In this document: piece by piece, positions 28,366 through 36,916 of the stretch
Layout of the letters: every line of letters starts with the position of its first letter
Position numbering within the stretch: the stretch's first letter is position 1
The notes under the pieces: generated by a model
Seen by the model: only the letters and a program-made list of their open reading frames with translations
What the model was told of the DNA's origin: nothing
Databases searched by the model: none
Translations under genes and position numbers: made by a program
Origin: Oxalobacteraceae bacterium
GTDB taxonomy: Bacteria > Pseudomonadota > Gammaproteobacteria > Burkholderiales > Burkholderiaceae_D
Assembly: GCA_027490725.1 (NCBI GenBank)
Contig: JAIXXN010000035.1
Coordinates: forward strand, 28,628-92,627
Length of the DNA stretch: 64,000 nucleotides
Direction of reading: 5' to 3'

Positions 28366-29028
28366 ATGAACATCAAATTCAACCTGAAATTCTGGGGCGC
28401 CGCAGCGGCGCTGGTACTGGGCGCAACGCTGGCCGGCTGTGGCGGCAAACAGCAATTCGCCGTACAGGGCACGATTAGCGGCCTGAACAACGCCGGTCTG
28501 GTACTGGCCAACGGCAGCGACACCCTGACCGTACCGGCAGGCGCCTCGAGCTTCGTCATGCCGCAGCAGATTTCCTACGGCACCAGCTTCAACGTGGTGG
28601 TACAGACCCCGCCGGCGCACCAGAACTGCGCGCCCGTCGCAGCGACCGCGAGCGGTTCGGCCGGCCACACCATCGCCATCGCCGTCCAGATCAACTGCTA
28701 CCAGAACGCCTACGCCGTCGGCGGCAAGTTCAGCGGCCTGTTTGCGAATAACGACGCCACCGCCACCACCGCCGCCACCCCGCGCACCGTGGTCCTGCTG
28801 AACGGCACCGCCGGCGGCCAGTTGTCCGTCTCCAGCGCCATGGCTGACAGCAACACCCCGGGTGCCGGCTTCTTCAGCTTCGCCTCCGCCGTCAAATATG
28901 GCGATGCCTATGGCGTCACCATCCTGTCGCAGCCGAGCGACGTCAACTGCACGCTGGTCAACGGCAGCGGCATCATGCCTGAATCGGCTGTCAACAATCT
29001 GGTACTGAGCTGCGTCCCGAAAACCTAA
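28366..29028 (+). CDS. Lipoprotein, paralogue of the preceding gene
   Basis: A 220-residue lipoprotein with signal ending LAGC (Cys at about residue 25). It shows the same two-module build as its neighbour: QGTISGLNNAGLVLANGSD followed by a Cys-ended module, then GGKFSGLFANND with a longer Thr/Ala-rich insert (TATTAATPRT). The phrase YGVTIL.QPSDVNCTLVNGSG matches YGVTILTQPKDTSKVCTLSN in the neighbour, so the pair arose by tandem duplication. Function unknown; expected at the inner face of the outer membrane or on the cell surface. Confidence 0.75.
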   Translation: MNIKFNLKFWGAAAALVLGATLAGCGGKQQFAVQGTISGLNNAGLVLANGSDTLTVPAGASSFVMPQQISYGTSFNVVVQTPPAHQNCAPVAATASGSAGHTIAIAVQINCYQNAYAVGGKFSGLFANNDATATTAATPRTVVLLNGTAGGQLSVSSAMADSNTPGAGFFSFASAVKYGDAYGVTILSQPSDVNCTLVNGSGIMPESAVNNLVLSCVPKT

Positions 29029-29051
29029 GACGCACGGCCCGCGACAGCGGG

Positions 29052-29152
29052 GTGGAGGACACAGCAGATATGCGTTAAGCGAATGATGGATATGCGAAAA
29101 ATAAACTTGCCTTATATGTCGCGTCGCAGCATACTAGCCCTGTCTCCTCCAC
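29052..29152. ncRNA. Candidate structured RNA / leader between lipoprotein gene and terminator
   Basis: GTGGAGGACACAG (29052-29064) and CTGTCTCCTCCAC (29140-29152) pair over 12 of 13 positions and close a loop of about 75 bases. The loop holds two copies of GATATGCG. A strong intrinsic terminator on the plus strand follows at 29175-29203. A possible promoter inside (TTGCCT-17-CATACT) would give a roughly 65-base transcript carrying the C/U-rich TCTCCTCC. No known RNA family is recognised. Confidence 0.3.
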
Positions 29153-29174
29153 TTCTTGCAAAGGAATTGGATTT

Positions 29175-29203
29175 AGCCCGCTCACTGTAGCGGGCTTTTT
29201 TTT
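29175..29203 (+). terminator. Intrinsic terminator, plus strand
   Basis: AGCCCGCT - CACTGT - AGCGGGCT stem-loop followed by eight T. It ends the transcript of the lipoprotein pair or of a short RNA encoded just upstream. Confidence 0.9.
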
Positions 29204-29229
29204 GCCTGGAAATGAGCTGAAGTTGCCTG

Positions 29230-29275
29230 AAAAAAAGGGGCGCAAGGCCAATGCTCGGCATTGACCTTGCGCCCC
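29230..29275 (-). terminator. Intrinsic terminator of the lptD-surA-pdxA-rsmA operon
   Basis: A long stem (GGGGCGCAAGG ... CCTTGCGCCCC, with further pairing of AATGC/GCATT across a 3-base loop) is followed on the minus strand by a run of seven T. It lies 20 bp after the rsmA stop. Confidence 0.9.
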
Positions 29276-29294
29276 TATTTCTTGGGCAAGTCTT

Positions 29295-30065
29295 TTAGTG
29301 CGGCAGATTGGCCAGCGCGACGTATTGTTCGAGGCTGACGGTTTCCGGACGGGTCGAGGGGTCGATGCCGGCGGCGATGATCTGGGCTTCGGTGAACATG
29401 CCGGCCAGGCAGTTGCGGATCACTTTGCGGCGCTGCGAGAACGCTTTCAGTACCACCGCTTCGAGACGCGCACCATCGCAGGCCAGCGGTGCGGCGACCG
29501 GAATCATGCGCACGATGGCCGATTCGACTTTCGGCGGCGGATCGAAGGCTTCCGGCGGCACGATGAACATCAGCGTCATGTCGTAACGCCATTGCAGCAT
29601 CACTGACAGGCGGCCATACACTTTGCTGCCAGGCGGGGCCACCATGCGCTCCACCACTTCTTTTTGCAGCATGAAGTGCTGATCCTGTACCTGCGGCGCG
29701 AACGTCGCCAGATGGAACAGCAGCGGGCTGGAAATGTTGTAGGGCAGATTGCCCACCACCCGCAATTTCTGACCTTCCGGCACCGGCAGGCTGCCGAAGT
29801 CGAATTTCAGGGCATCGCCGGCGTGGATGCTCAGCTTGTTCGGCGGATAGCGTTTCTCTAGTCGCGCCACCAGATCGCGGTCCAGCTCGACGACGTGCAT
29901 GTGCGGCAGGCTGCGCAGCAGTTGCTCCGTCATGGCGCCCAGACCGGGGCCGATTTCGACCATGGCATCGCCAGCGACCGGCGCGATGACCTCGGTGATA
30001 TGGTCCAGCACATTGTTATCGTGCAGGAAGTTCTGGCCGAAGCGTTTTCGGGCGACGTGTTTCAT
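29295..30065 (-). CDS. rsmA: 16S rRNA dimethyladenosine transferase RsmA (KsgA)
   Basis: Dimethylates A1518 and A1519 of 16S rRNA during small-subunit maturation. I start it at the ATG at 30065 ([14 protein letters not shown]), 5 bp after pdxA, giving 256 residues; the longer frame upstream only overlaps pdxA. Motifs: RFGQNFLHD at the start, [15 protein letters not shown] (SAM motif I, about residues 37-51), [17 protein letters not shown] (catalytic NLPY, about 108-124) and [10 protein letters not shown] near the end. It is the last gene of the conserved lptD-surA-pdxA-rsmA order. Confidence 0.96.
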   Translation of the reverse strand: MKHVARKRFGQNFLHDNNVLDHITEVIAPVAGDAMVEIGPGLGAMTEQLLRSLPHMHVVELDRDLVARLEKRYPPNKLSIHAGDALKFDFGSLPVPEGQKLRVVGNLPYNISSPLLFHLATFAPQVQDQHFMLQKEVVERMVAPPGSKVYGRLSVMLQWRYDMTLMFIVPPEAFDPPPKVESAIVRMIPVAAPLACDGARLEAVVLKAFSQRRKVIRNCLAGMFTEAQIIAAGIDPSTRPETVSLEQYVALANLPH

Positions 30066-30070
30066 AATAT

Positions 30071-31135
30071 TCAGACAGTAAGAGGTTGAGAGGCGGCCAC
30101 CATGGCCAGCGCACTGTCGATGGCAGCCAGCATGCTGCCACTGTCGGCGCGGCCCAGGCCTTGCGCCGCCAGATCGAGCGCGGTGCCGTGATCGACCGAG
30201 GTGCGGATGAACGGCAGACCCAGCGTAATGTTCACGCCGCGCCCGAAGCAGGCGTATTTCAACACCGGCAAGCCCTGATCGTGGTACATCGCCAGCACGC
30301 AATCGGCGTCCTGCAGATACTTGGGCTGGAACACCGTGTCGGCCGGATACGGGCCGCTGGCAGCGATACCCTGCGCCTGCGCCGCGGCCAGCGCGGGCTG
30401 GATCACATCGATTTCTTCGCGTCCCAGATAACCGTTTTCGCCGGCGTGGGGATTCAGACCGCACACCAGTATGCGTGGCTGGGCCAGACCGAACTTGGTT
30501 TTCAGGTCCTGATTCAGGATCGTGAGGGTGCGCAGCAAGCCGTCGACGCTGATTGCCGCCGACACCTGCTGCAAGGGCAGATGGGTGGTGGCTAAGGCCA
30601 CCCGCAGCGGCGCTACCGGCGCGGCGCCCGGCTGGCCAGCCAGCATCATCACCACCTGTTCGGTGCCGCTGTGCTGGGCCAGATATTCGGTGTGGCCGGT
30701 GAAAGCAATCCCGGCATCGTTAATGGTACTTTTCTGCAGCGGCGCCGTGACCATGCCGGCAAACCAGCCCGCTTTCAAGCCTTCCAGCGCCAGATCCAGC
30801 GTAGCCAGCACGCTGCGCCCGTTCAGGTGATCGAGCCGGCCCGCCACCACATGGGCGGCCAGCGGTACGTCAATCACGATCAGCCGGTCCGGGCCGAAGC
30901 GTGGCAGGCCGGCGTTGCGCACCGCCTGCGAGGACAGAGCCGAGACGCGGATTTCCGGATCGACATCGAGCGCCAGCATGGCCAGATAGGCCGCATCGCC
31001 CAGCAGCACGCAATTGGCTTCGTGGCGACGCGCCCACGCGGCGCGCAAGGCGATTTCCGGGCCGATGCCGGCCGGTTCGCCGACCGTCAGGGCCAGCACG
31101 GGACGGCTTCCCGAAGCAGAATTGCTGGCGCGCAT
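30071..31135 (-). CDS. pdxA: 4-hydroxythreonine-4-phosphate dehydrogenase
   Basis: Pyridoxal 5'-phosphate synthesis enzyme, 354 residues. It has the family start [17 protein letters not shown] (about residues 14-30) and the substrate/metal region with [20 protein letters not shown] (about 132-151), whose His binds zinc. [15 protein letters not shown] (about 227-241), [11 protein letters not shown] and [15 protein letters not shown] near the end complete the pattern. It is the third gene of the operon, 34 bp after surA. Confidence 0.96.
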   Translation of the reverse strand: MRASNSASGSRPVLALTVGEPAGIGPEIALRAAWARRHEANCVLLGDAAYLAMLALDVDPEIRVSALSSQAVRNAGLPRFGPDRLIVIDVPLAAHVVAGRLDHLNGRSVLATLDLALEGLKAGWFAGMVTAPLQKSTINDAGIAFTGHTEYLAQHSGTEQVVMMLAGQPGAAPVAPLRVALATTHLPLQQVSAAISVDGLLRTLTILNQDLKTKFGLAQPRILVCGLNPHAGENGYLGREEIDVIQPALAAAQAQGIAASGPYPADTVFQPKYLQDADCVLAMYHDQGLPVLKYACFGRGVNITLGLPFIRTSVDHGTALDLAAQGLGRADSGSMLAAIDSALAMVAASQPLTV

Positions 31136-31169
31136 GGGCTACCCTTTATTGCTGGTTGATTCGAATGAC

Positions 31170-32642
31170 TTATTTTTTTGCTGCAGCGCCGTCTTCGGTA
31201 CGGAACTCGACATAGGCGCGGTCGCGTACTTCACGCTGCCAGCTTTCCGCCGCTTCTTCCATCTTGCGTTCGCGAATCGCCTGACGGGCATTGTTACGCT
31301 CGCGCTCCTTGGAGACGTCGTCGCTCTTGCGTTCCAGCACCTCGATCAGGTGGATACCGAAGCTCGATTCCACCGGCTCGCTGACTTCACCGATTTTCAG
31401 GTTGTTCATGGCCGTCTCGAATTCCGGCATGGTGTCGCCCGGATACAGCCAGCCCAGGTCGCCGCCCTTGGAGGCCGAACCATCGTTCGACACCAGACGC
31501 GCCAGATCTTCGAATTTGGCCGCCTTGTTATCCAGACGCTCTTTCAGTTCCAGCAGCTTGCGCTTGGCATCGGCAGCACTCATGGTCGGCGTGACCTTCA
31601 GCAGAATGTGACGGGCACGGGTCTGCTGCACGGCTGCGACCGCCTGTGCTTCGGCCAGACTGCGGCGCTCGAACACCTTCAGAATGTGGAACGCGCCCAC
31701 GCTCTTGATGATTGGCGTCACCTGACCGGGTTTCAGCTTGACCAGCGCTTCGGCAAACACCGGCGGCAGACGCTCGGGCTGGCGCCAGCCCACCACGCCA
31801 CCCTGCAGGGCATCGCTGGCGTCGGAATAGGTAGCAGCCATCTTGGCGAAGTCGGCGCCAGTGCGCAGCTGGCGCATCACTTCTTCGGCGCGCGCACGGC
31901 GCTGGGCGATTACTTCGGCGGTGGCGTTATCCGGAATGCGCACCATGATTTGCGAAATATTCAGTTCGAACTGCTCGGCCGCTGCGGCTTTTTCGGCGGC
32001 CAGGAAGCTATCCACTTCCGCGTCGGAAATTTGGATCTTGGCATCGACTTCATGCTCGCGCAGGCGCTGCATGATGATTTCTTCGCGAATCTCTTCGCGG
32101 AAGGCCGCGTACGGGATGCCGTCTTTTTCCATCTGGTTGCGCAGATCCTGCACGCTCAGTTTCTGTGCTTCGGCGATCCGGCCGATGGCGCGATCGAGTT
32201 GCAGGTCATCGACGCGCACGCCCATTTCCTTGGCCATCTGCAGCTGGGCGCGTTCCACGATCATGCGCTCGAGCAGCTGGCGACGCAGGTCGGCCGCTTC
32301 CGGCAGCGCCACGTTCTGGCCCTTCATGCGCCCCGTCACCGTCTTGATACGGTTATTCAGCTCACGCTGGGTAATCACATCGTCATTCACCACCACCACG
32401 ATGGAATCGATGCTCACATTGCCCGATTCGCCGGGCGGCAGGAAACCTTTGCCATCACTTTTAACGGCTGGTTTGGCAGCCAGCGGCGTGGCAGCAGCTG
32501 CCGAAGCGGTCGCGGCCGGAGCGGCCGGGGCGACCACGGGTGTCGGAGCCGGCTTTTTGCCGAACAGGCTGCAACCGGCCAGCGCGCTGCTGCACAACAG
32601 CAGCGCCAGAACTTTCATCGGGATGGGACGGGCATTACGCAT
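31170..32642 (-). CDS. surA: Periplasmic chaperone / peptidyl-prolyl isomerase SurA, apparently a lipoprotein
   Basis: Outer-membrane-protein chaperone, 490 residues. The SurA N-terminal domain (about residues 80-235) begins VSIDSIVVVVNDDVITQREL. Two parvulin domains follow: one from QIMVRIPDNA (about 255-350), and one from RARHILLKVTPTMSAADAKR (about 365-465) with the better-kept active site (GGDLGWLYPGDTMPEF). Oddly, the signal sequence ends ALAGC followed by SLFGKKPAPTP, a lipobox plus a Pro/Ala-rich linker of about 45 residues. E. coli SurA is soluble and not lipidated. It sits between lptD and pdxA as usual. Confidence 0.93.
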   Translation of the reverse strand: MRNARPIPMKVLALLLCSSALAGCSLFGKKPAPTPVVAPAAPAATASAAAATPLAAKPAVKSDGKGFLPPGESGNVSIDSIVVVVNDDVITQRELNNRIKTVTGRMKGQNVALPEAADLRRQLLERMIVERAQLQMAKEMGVRVDDLQLDRAIGRIAEAQKLSVQDLRNQMEKDGIPYAAFREEIREEIIMQRLREHEVDAKIQISDAEVDSFLAAEKAAAAEQFELNISQIMVRIPDNATAEVIAQRRARAEEVMRQLRTGADFAKMAATYSDASDALQGGVVGWRQPERLPPVFAEALVKLKPGQVTPIIKSVGAFHILKVFERRSLAEAQAVAAVQQTRARHILLKVTPTMSAADAKRKLLELKERLDNKAAKFEDLARLVSNDGSASKGGDLGWLYPGDTMPEFETAMNNLKIGEVSEPVESSFGIHLIEVLERKSDDVSKERERNNARQAIRERKMEEAAESWQREVRDRAYVEFRTEDGAAAKK

Positions 32643-32729
32643 GGTAGAAGCTCAAATGTCAGTAGTCATCAATCAAACAGCGCCGCCCGTCCGCAAGGGA
32701 CGGCTGGCGCCGGGGGGAGGCAACAGACC

Positions 32730-35003
32730 TTAACGGCCATAGCCCTCATTCAAACGCTGGTAACCGGGAATACTATTTTTCATCGCCTCGAGCGGACTGC
32801 CCACGCCGAGGTGCGACAGGCCGTTCAACTCCAGCTGGAAGAAGATCGGCGTAGACGCCTTGGTCGAGGTAGTCACGAAGCGCTGTGCGCCCATACGGAA
32901 CACCCAGCAGTCGCTGTTGTACTCGAGACCGATCAGACTTTCCAGCACTTTTTTATCCTGCACGGAATAGCTGACGCGGCCCACACCATACCAGCGCTGG
33001 AAAATCGGCCACTGGCTGGACACATCGATATTTTTAAAACTGTTACGCAGATAGCGGTAGCCGAGGTTGAGTACCTTCTTCTGGCCCGGCAACCATTGCA
33101 CGGTATAGCTTTCCGACACCACCCGGCTCTGGCTCGGGCTGTACTGCACGGCGCTGTCAAAGCCCCAGCTCTCGGCGATCCGGCCGGTGGCTGCCAGCAG
33201 CATATCGGAACGGGTGTCGACTACCGCCGTGGACGACTTCAGCTGGACCAGCTGGTCACGGAAATAGAAGCGCTGACCAAACGCCAGACGCAGCGCTTCG
33301 CCGCCGGCATCATTCAGGAAGCGCGACACCAGTGCCGCCGTCAACTGATTGGCGTCACCGATACGGTCGGAACCGACAAAGCGGTTTTCCGAGAAAATCT
33401 GGCTGAAGTTGAAGGTGGCGGCGTCCGTATCGAAGGTCGGGAAGCGGCTCTGGTCGCGGTACGGGGTGTTCACGTAGAACAAACGCGGTTCCAAGGTCTG
33501 GGTCATCTCCTTGCCACCGAATTGCAAGGGCCGCTCGAACACCAGCCCGGCATCGACCGACAGCGTCGGCACGGCGCGCGACAGCTGCGTGGCGGCACTG
33601 CCGGTGGTGTCATTGGCATCCAGTTCATAGCGGGCCAGATTCACACTGGCTTTCGGCGTGATGAAATAACTGGCGCCGATCAGCGGGTAGCTCAGTTGCG
33701 GAATCGCCACCAGCCGGGTACCGCGCAGCAGGGTCGGGTGGAAGAAGCGGGTCAGTTCGCTATCCAGAGCCCAGTCGAAACCACCGGCCACGTCATACTG
33801 GGCGGCATGGAAGTTGATTGCCGGCAGCCGGTCATAGGGACGCGACACGAACAGACTGGCGTCCACCACCGCTTCCGGATCCTGCAGCACCTGATACTTC
33901 TGCACCCGCGCCGTCAGGGTCCAGAAATCGCCATGGTAGTCGGTACGCAATTCGCGCAGCAGCTGACGTTCCGTCGAGCTCGACACCGTCTTGGAGAAAT
34001 CATTGGGATAGTTGTTATCCGAGGCAGCGCGCACCTGCCAGCCATACGACCAGTCACTGCTCAGCTCCTGGGCGTGGCTGGAACGGATGCTCCAGCGGTC
34101 GGTCGAACCACCGCTAGTGGCCGGCAGATACTGCTTATCGTGCGGCAGGTATTCGAGATAGGTTTCACCCTGATACAGCCCGCCCGTCGTTTCACCCAGA
34201 TAGCGGCCATTCGCGCCCAGCTGGAAGCCGCGGCGCGGAATGATTTTCGGGTACACCGTCAGATCGCGGTTCGGCGCGATGTTGAAGTAATACGGTACGG
34301 TCAGCTCGGCAGCCCCCTTGGAACCGAAGCCGGGCATCGGCGACAGCCAGCCCGAACGGCGTGCGCCGGACAGCGAGAACGACAGCGCAGGCGTACCCAG
34401 AATCGGCACGTCCTTGAAATAGATGATGGTCTTGCCAGCCGTGCCGACGTCGCGCCCGGAATCAAGATTCAGGGTGTTGGAGCGCAGATACCAGTCCGGA
34501 TTGGCGCTCTGGCAAGTACTGTAAGTGCCATTCAGCACCAGCGCTTCATCTTCATTGAGAAAATTGATGCGCTCGGCCTTGCCCTGCGCATGGTTGGCTT
34601 CCAGCCGGTAGGTCGGGTTGAGCATATAGCCCTGCCCCGTATCCATATTCAGCTGCAGGGCGTCGCCCGTGAAATAGTCGCCGAAACGCCAGATCCGCAC
34701 ATGGCCTTCGGCCTGCACCTCGTCTTCGACCTGACGGTAGCAGGCGGTGTCGGCACGCACCTTGGTCTGATCTTTTACCAGCTCGGCATCCCGGGTCAGT
34801 ACGATCTCGCGTTCGGGACGCCCGCTAATGTCTTCCGCCTGAATGGTGGTGACGGCCGCCTTGTTCTCCACCCGTGGCGCACGCGTCTTTCCGGGCAAGC
34901 TCTGGGCGTAGCCGGGCACGGCCGACACCGTAACGAGGGCAGTCAGGGCATACGCCCAGCGGTGCGGGGAGGTGGGGGGCAAAAGCCAGCGCAGGCAACT
35001 CAT
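32730..35003 (-). CDS. lptD: LPS-assembly protein LptD
   Basis: Outer-membrane beta-barrel that inserts lipopolysaccharide, 757 residues. A signal peptide (to about residue 33, VPGYAQ) is followed by the OstA-like jellyroll domain with DTACYRQVEDEVQAEGHV (about 84-101) and then the barrel from about 190. Cys residues at ADTACY, TYSTCQ and NSDCWVF fit the inter-domain disulfides needed for assembly. Only one Cys is seen at the C-terminal position, where E. coli has an adjacent pair. Its partner LptE is at 14.7 kb. A minus-strand TATAAT at 35056-35061 is the likely -10 box. It is divergent from amgK. Confidence 0.95.
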   Translation of the reverse strand: MSCLRWLLPPTSPHRWAYALTALVTVSAVPGYAQSLPGKTRAPRVENKAAVTTIQAEDISGRPEREIVLTRDAELVKDQTKVRADTACYRQVEDEVQAEGHVRIWRFGDYFTGDALQLNMDTGQGYMLNPTYRLEANHAQGKAERINFLNEDEALVLNGTYSTCQSANPDWYLRSNTLNLDSGRDVGTAGKTIIYFKDVPILGTPALSFSLSGARRSGWLSPMPGFGSKGAAELTVPYYFNIAPNRDLTVYPKIIPRRGFQLGANGRYLGETTGGLYQGETYLEYLPHDKQYLPATSGGSTDRWSIRSSHAQELSSDWSYGWQVRAASDNNYPNDFSKTVSSSTERQLLRELRTDYHGDFWTLTARVQKYQVLQDPEAVVDASLFVSRPYDRLPAINFHAAQYDVAGGFDWALDSELTRFFHPTLLRGTRLVAIPQLSYPLIGASYFITPKASVNLARYELDANDTTGSAATQLSRAVPTLSVDAGLVFERPLQFGGKEMTQTLEPRLFYVNTPYRDQSRFPTFDTDAATFNFSQIFSENRFVGSDRIGDANQLTAALVSRFLNDAGGEALRLAFGQRFYFRDQLVQLKSSTAVVDTRSDMLLAATGRIAESWGFDSAVQYSPSQSRVVSESYTVQWLPGQKKVLNLGYRYLRNSFKNIDVSSQWPIFQRWYGVGRVSYSVQDKKVLESLIGLEYNSDCWVFRMGAQRFVTTSTKASTPIFFQLELNGLSHLGVGSPLEAMKNSIPGYQRLNEGYGR

Positions 35004-35055
35004 GAAAAATAGGGGCGTACCACCATGAAAGGCGATTTTTTGATCTGAATCCCTT

Positions 35056-35061
35056 ATTATA
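35056..35061 (-). promoter_or_regulatory. Candidate -10 box of the lptD operon
   Basis: TATAAT on the minus strand, 53 bp before the lptD start, inside the lptD-amgK divergent region. The -35 is unclear, and no sigma-E pattern could be fitted. Confidence 0.35.
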
Positions 35062-35101
35062 GGGGAATCTTCAGCCTATACCGGTTTCCGCCGTCTGCTC
35101 A

Positions 35102-36181
35102 ATGTCTTTATTACAGAATTTACCAACTGATACGCCTGCAAACGTGTCCAGCCCTAGCACCCCTGACCTGCGTCTGGCCGCCCTCACCGAGTGGCTGGCC
35201 GGCCTGAACGTGGTGGCCACCGCCAGCGCCCGTCCGGCTTCGGCCGACGCCAGCTTCCGCCGCTACTTCCGCCTCGACGTCTTGCCAGAACAACAAGCCA
35301 CGCTGGGCAGCACCCTGATCGCCATGGATGCACCGCCGGAACGTGAAAACGTGCTGGGCTATGTCAAAGTCGCCGAAATGCTGCGCCAGGCCGGCGTCAG
35401 CGTGCCACGCATCATCGCCACCGATTACGAACGCGGCTTCATGCTGCTGTCCGATCTGGGCACCACCACCTATCTGCAAGTGCTCGACCATGACAACGCT
35501 TCGGTGCTGTACGCGGAAGCCCTGGAATCGCTGGCACGCTTCCAGCTGAGCAGCGTGCCCGATGTGCTGCCACCGTATGACCGCGCCTTCCTGCTGCGCG
35601 AAATGCAGTTATTCCCCGAGTGGTACATCGGCAAGCACCTGAACGCCACCCTCACCGACGTCCAGCAGAAAAGCCTGCAAGGCGTGTTCGATGCAATTCT
35701 GGCAAATGTCACGGCGCAAGCCCCCGTGTTCGTGCACCGCGATTTCCATTCGCGCAACCTGATGCAGATCGACGTCGGCAATCCCGGCGTGCTGGACTTC
35801 CAGGATGCCCTGTACGGCCCGATGACCTACGATCTGGCCTCGCTGCTGCGCGACGCCTATGTGCAGTGGGATGAAGAACTGGTGCTGGACTGGGTAATCC
35901 GCTACTGGCAGCACGCCAAGTCGCTGGGTCTGCCGGTGGCCGCCGACATCGATGCCTTCTATAAAGACTTCGAATTCATGGGCCTGCAGCGCCATCTGAA
36001 AATTCTCGGTCTATTCTGCCGCCTCAACTACCGCGACGGCAAAGCCCAGTATCTGGGCGACCTGCCGACCGTGCTGGACTATGTGCGCAAGACGGCCGGC
36101 CGCTACACCGAGCTCAAGCCGCTGCTGCGTCTACTCGATGCGCTGGAAAACAAGGCCCCGCAAGTCGGCTACACCTTTTAA
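35102..36181 (+). CDS. amgK: AmgK: N-acetylmuramate/N-acetylglucosamine anomeric kinase
   Basis: A 359-residue aminoglycoside-phosphotransferase-fold kinase. The catalytic loop FVHRDFHSRNLMQ (about residues 210-222) and metal-binding VLDFQDALYGP (about 229-239) are intact. In Pseudomonas putida, AmgK phosphorylates MurNAc at the anomeric position so that MurU can make UDP-MurNAc directly, bypassing the fosfomycin-sensitive steps. The gene is followed 9 bp later by murU and is divergent from lptD, as in Pseudomonas. That context is the main reason for choosing AmgK over a generic phosphotransferase. Confidence 0.88.
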   Translation: MSLLQNLPTDTPANVSSPSTPDLRLAALTEWLAGLNVVATASARPASADASFRRYFRLDVLPEQQATLGSTLIAMDAPPERENVLGYVKVAEMLRQAGVSVPRIIATDYERGFMLLSDLGTTTYLQVLDHDNASVLYAEALESLARFQLSSVPDVLPPYDRAFLLREMQLFPEWYIGKHLNATLTDVQQKSLQGVFDAILANVTAQAPVFVHRDFHSRNLMQIDVGNPGVLDFQDALYGPMTYDLASLLRDAYVQWDEELVLDWVIRYWQHAKSLGLPVAADIDAFYKDFEFMGLQRHLKILGLFCRLNYRDGKAQYLGDLPTVLDYVRKTAGRYTELKPLLRLLDALENKAPQVGYTF

Positions 36182-36190
36182 GGACGCGCC

Positions 36191-36916
36191 ATGAAAGCGA
36201 TGATATTCGCCGCCGGACGGGGCGAACGCATGCGTCCGCTCACCGACAGCACACCGAAACCGCTGCTGATGGTGCGCGGCCGGCCACTGATCGTCTGGCA
36301 CATCCTGAATCTGGTCAAGGCCGGGATTACCGAGATTGTGATTAACCACGCCCATCTGGGCGAGCAGATCGAAGCACTGCTGGGCGACGGTAGCCAGTTC
36401 GGCGCGCAGCTGCAGTATTCGCGCGAAGACACGGCGCTCGAAACGGCCGGTGGCGTGGCGGCTGCCCGCCATCTGCTGGGCGAGCAACCGTTCCTCGCTA
36501 TCTCGGCCGACCTGTACATCCCGCAGTTCGACTTCACGCAGGTGCTCGATGTGCTGCACGACAAAGACCTGTGGGGCAATCCCTACCCGCCCGAAAAACG
36601 CGACCTGTGCTGGCTGTATCTGGTACCGAATCCCGACTTCCATCCGGAAGGCGACTTTGGTCTGACCATGTACACGCTCAACAATGACGGCACGCCGCGC
36701 TGGACCTTCGGCAATATCGGCGTCTACCGGATGGAAATGTTCGACGGCGTCACCCCGGGCAGCCATGCCAAACTGGGGCCGCTGCTACGCGCCGCAGCCG
36801 AACAGGGTCTGGTGGGCGGCGAAGTCTACACGGGGCCGTGGCACAACCTCGGCACCGTGCAGCAGCTGGAACAGCTCAACGCCAAACCCGCGCTGCGTCT
36901 GGCGCCCGCCCAGTGA
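36191..36916 (+). CDS. murU: MurU: N-acetylmuramate-1-phosphate uridylyltransferase
   Basis: A 241-residue sugar nucleotidyltransferase. The signature IFAAGRGERMRPLTDSTPKP (about residues 5-24) with the following Lys/Pro is intact, and ISADLYIPQFDF (about 102-113) supplies the metal-binding Asp. With AmgK it converts recycled MurNAc to UDP-MurNAc. Its stop overlaps the pepP start by 4 bp (GTGA), so the two are translationally coupled. Confidence 0.9.
   Translation: MKAMIFAAGRGERMRPLTDSTPKPLLMVRGRPLIVWHILNLVKAGITEIVINHAHLGEQIEALLGDGSQFGAQLQYSREDTALETAGGVAAARHLLGEQPFLAISADLYIPQFDFTQVLDVLHDKDLWGNPYPPEKRDLCWLYLVPNPDFHPEGDFGLTMYTLNNDGTPRWTFGNIGVYRMEMFDGVTPGSHAKLGPLLRAAAEQGLVGGEVYTGPWHNLGTVQQLEQLNAKPALRLAPAQ

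Noticed and set aside
30066..30464. N-terminal extension of RsmA
   Set aside because: The extension is the out-of-frame reading of pdxA; the true family start [13 protein letters not shown] begins at 30065.
31014..35012. A 1332-codon open frame on the plus strand
   Set aside because: It runs antisense through surA and lptD, both of which have strong family matches. Long antisense frames are a known by-product of the high-GC codon bias here, and this one has no domain or ribosome site.
35040..35100. Sigma-E promoter for lptD
   Set aside because: A GGAAC-like -35 with a matching TCTGA-type -10 at correct spacing could not be fitted.
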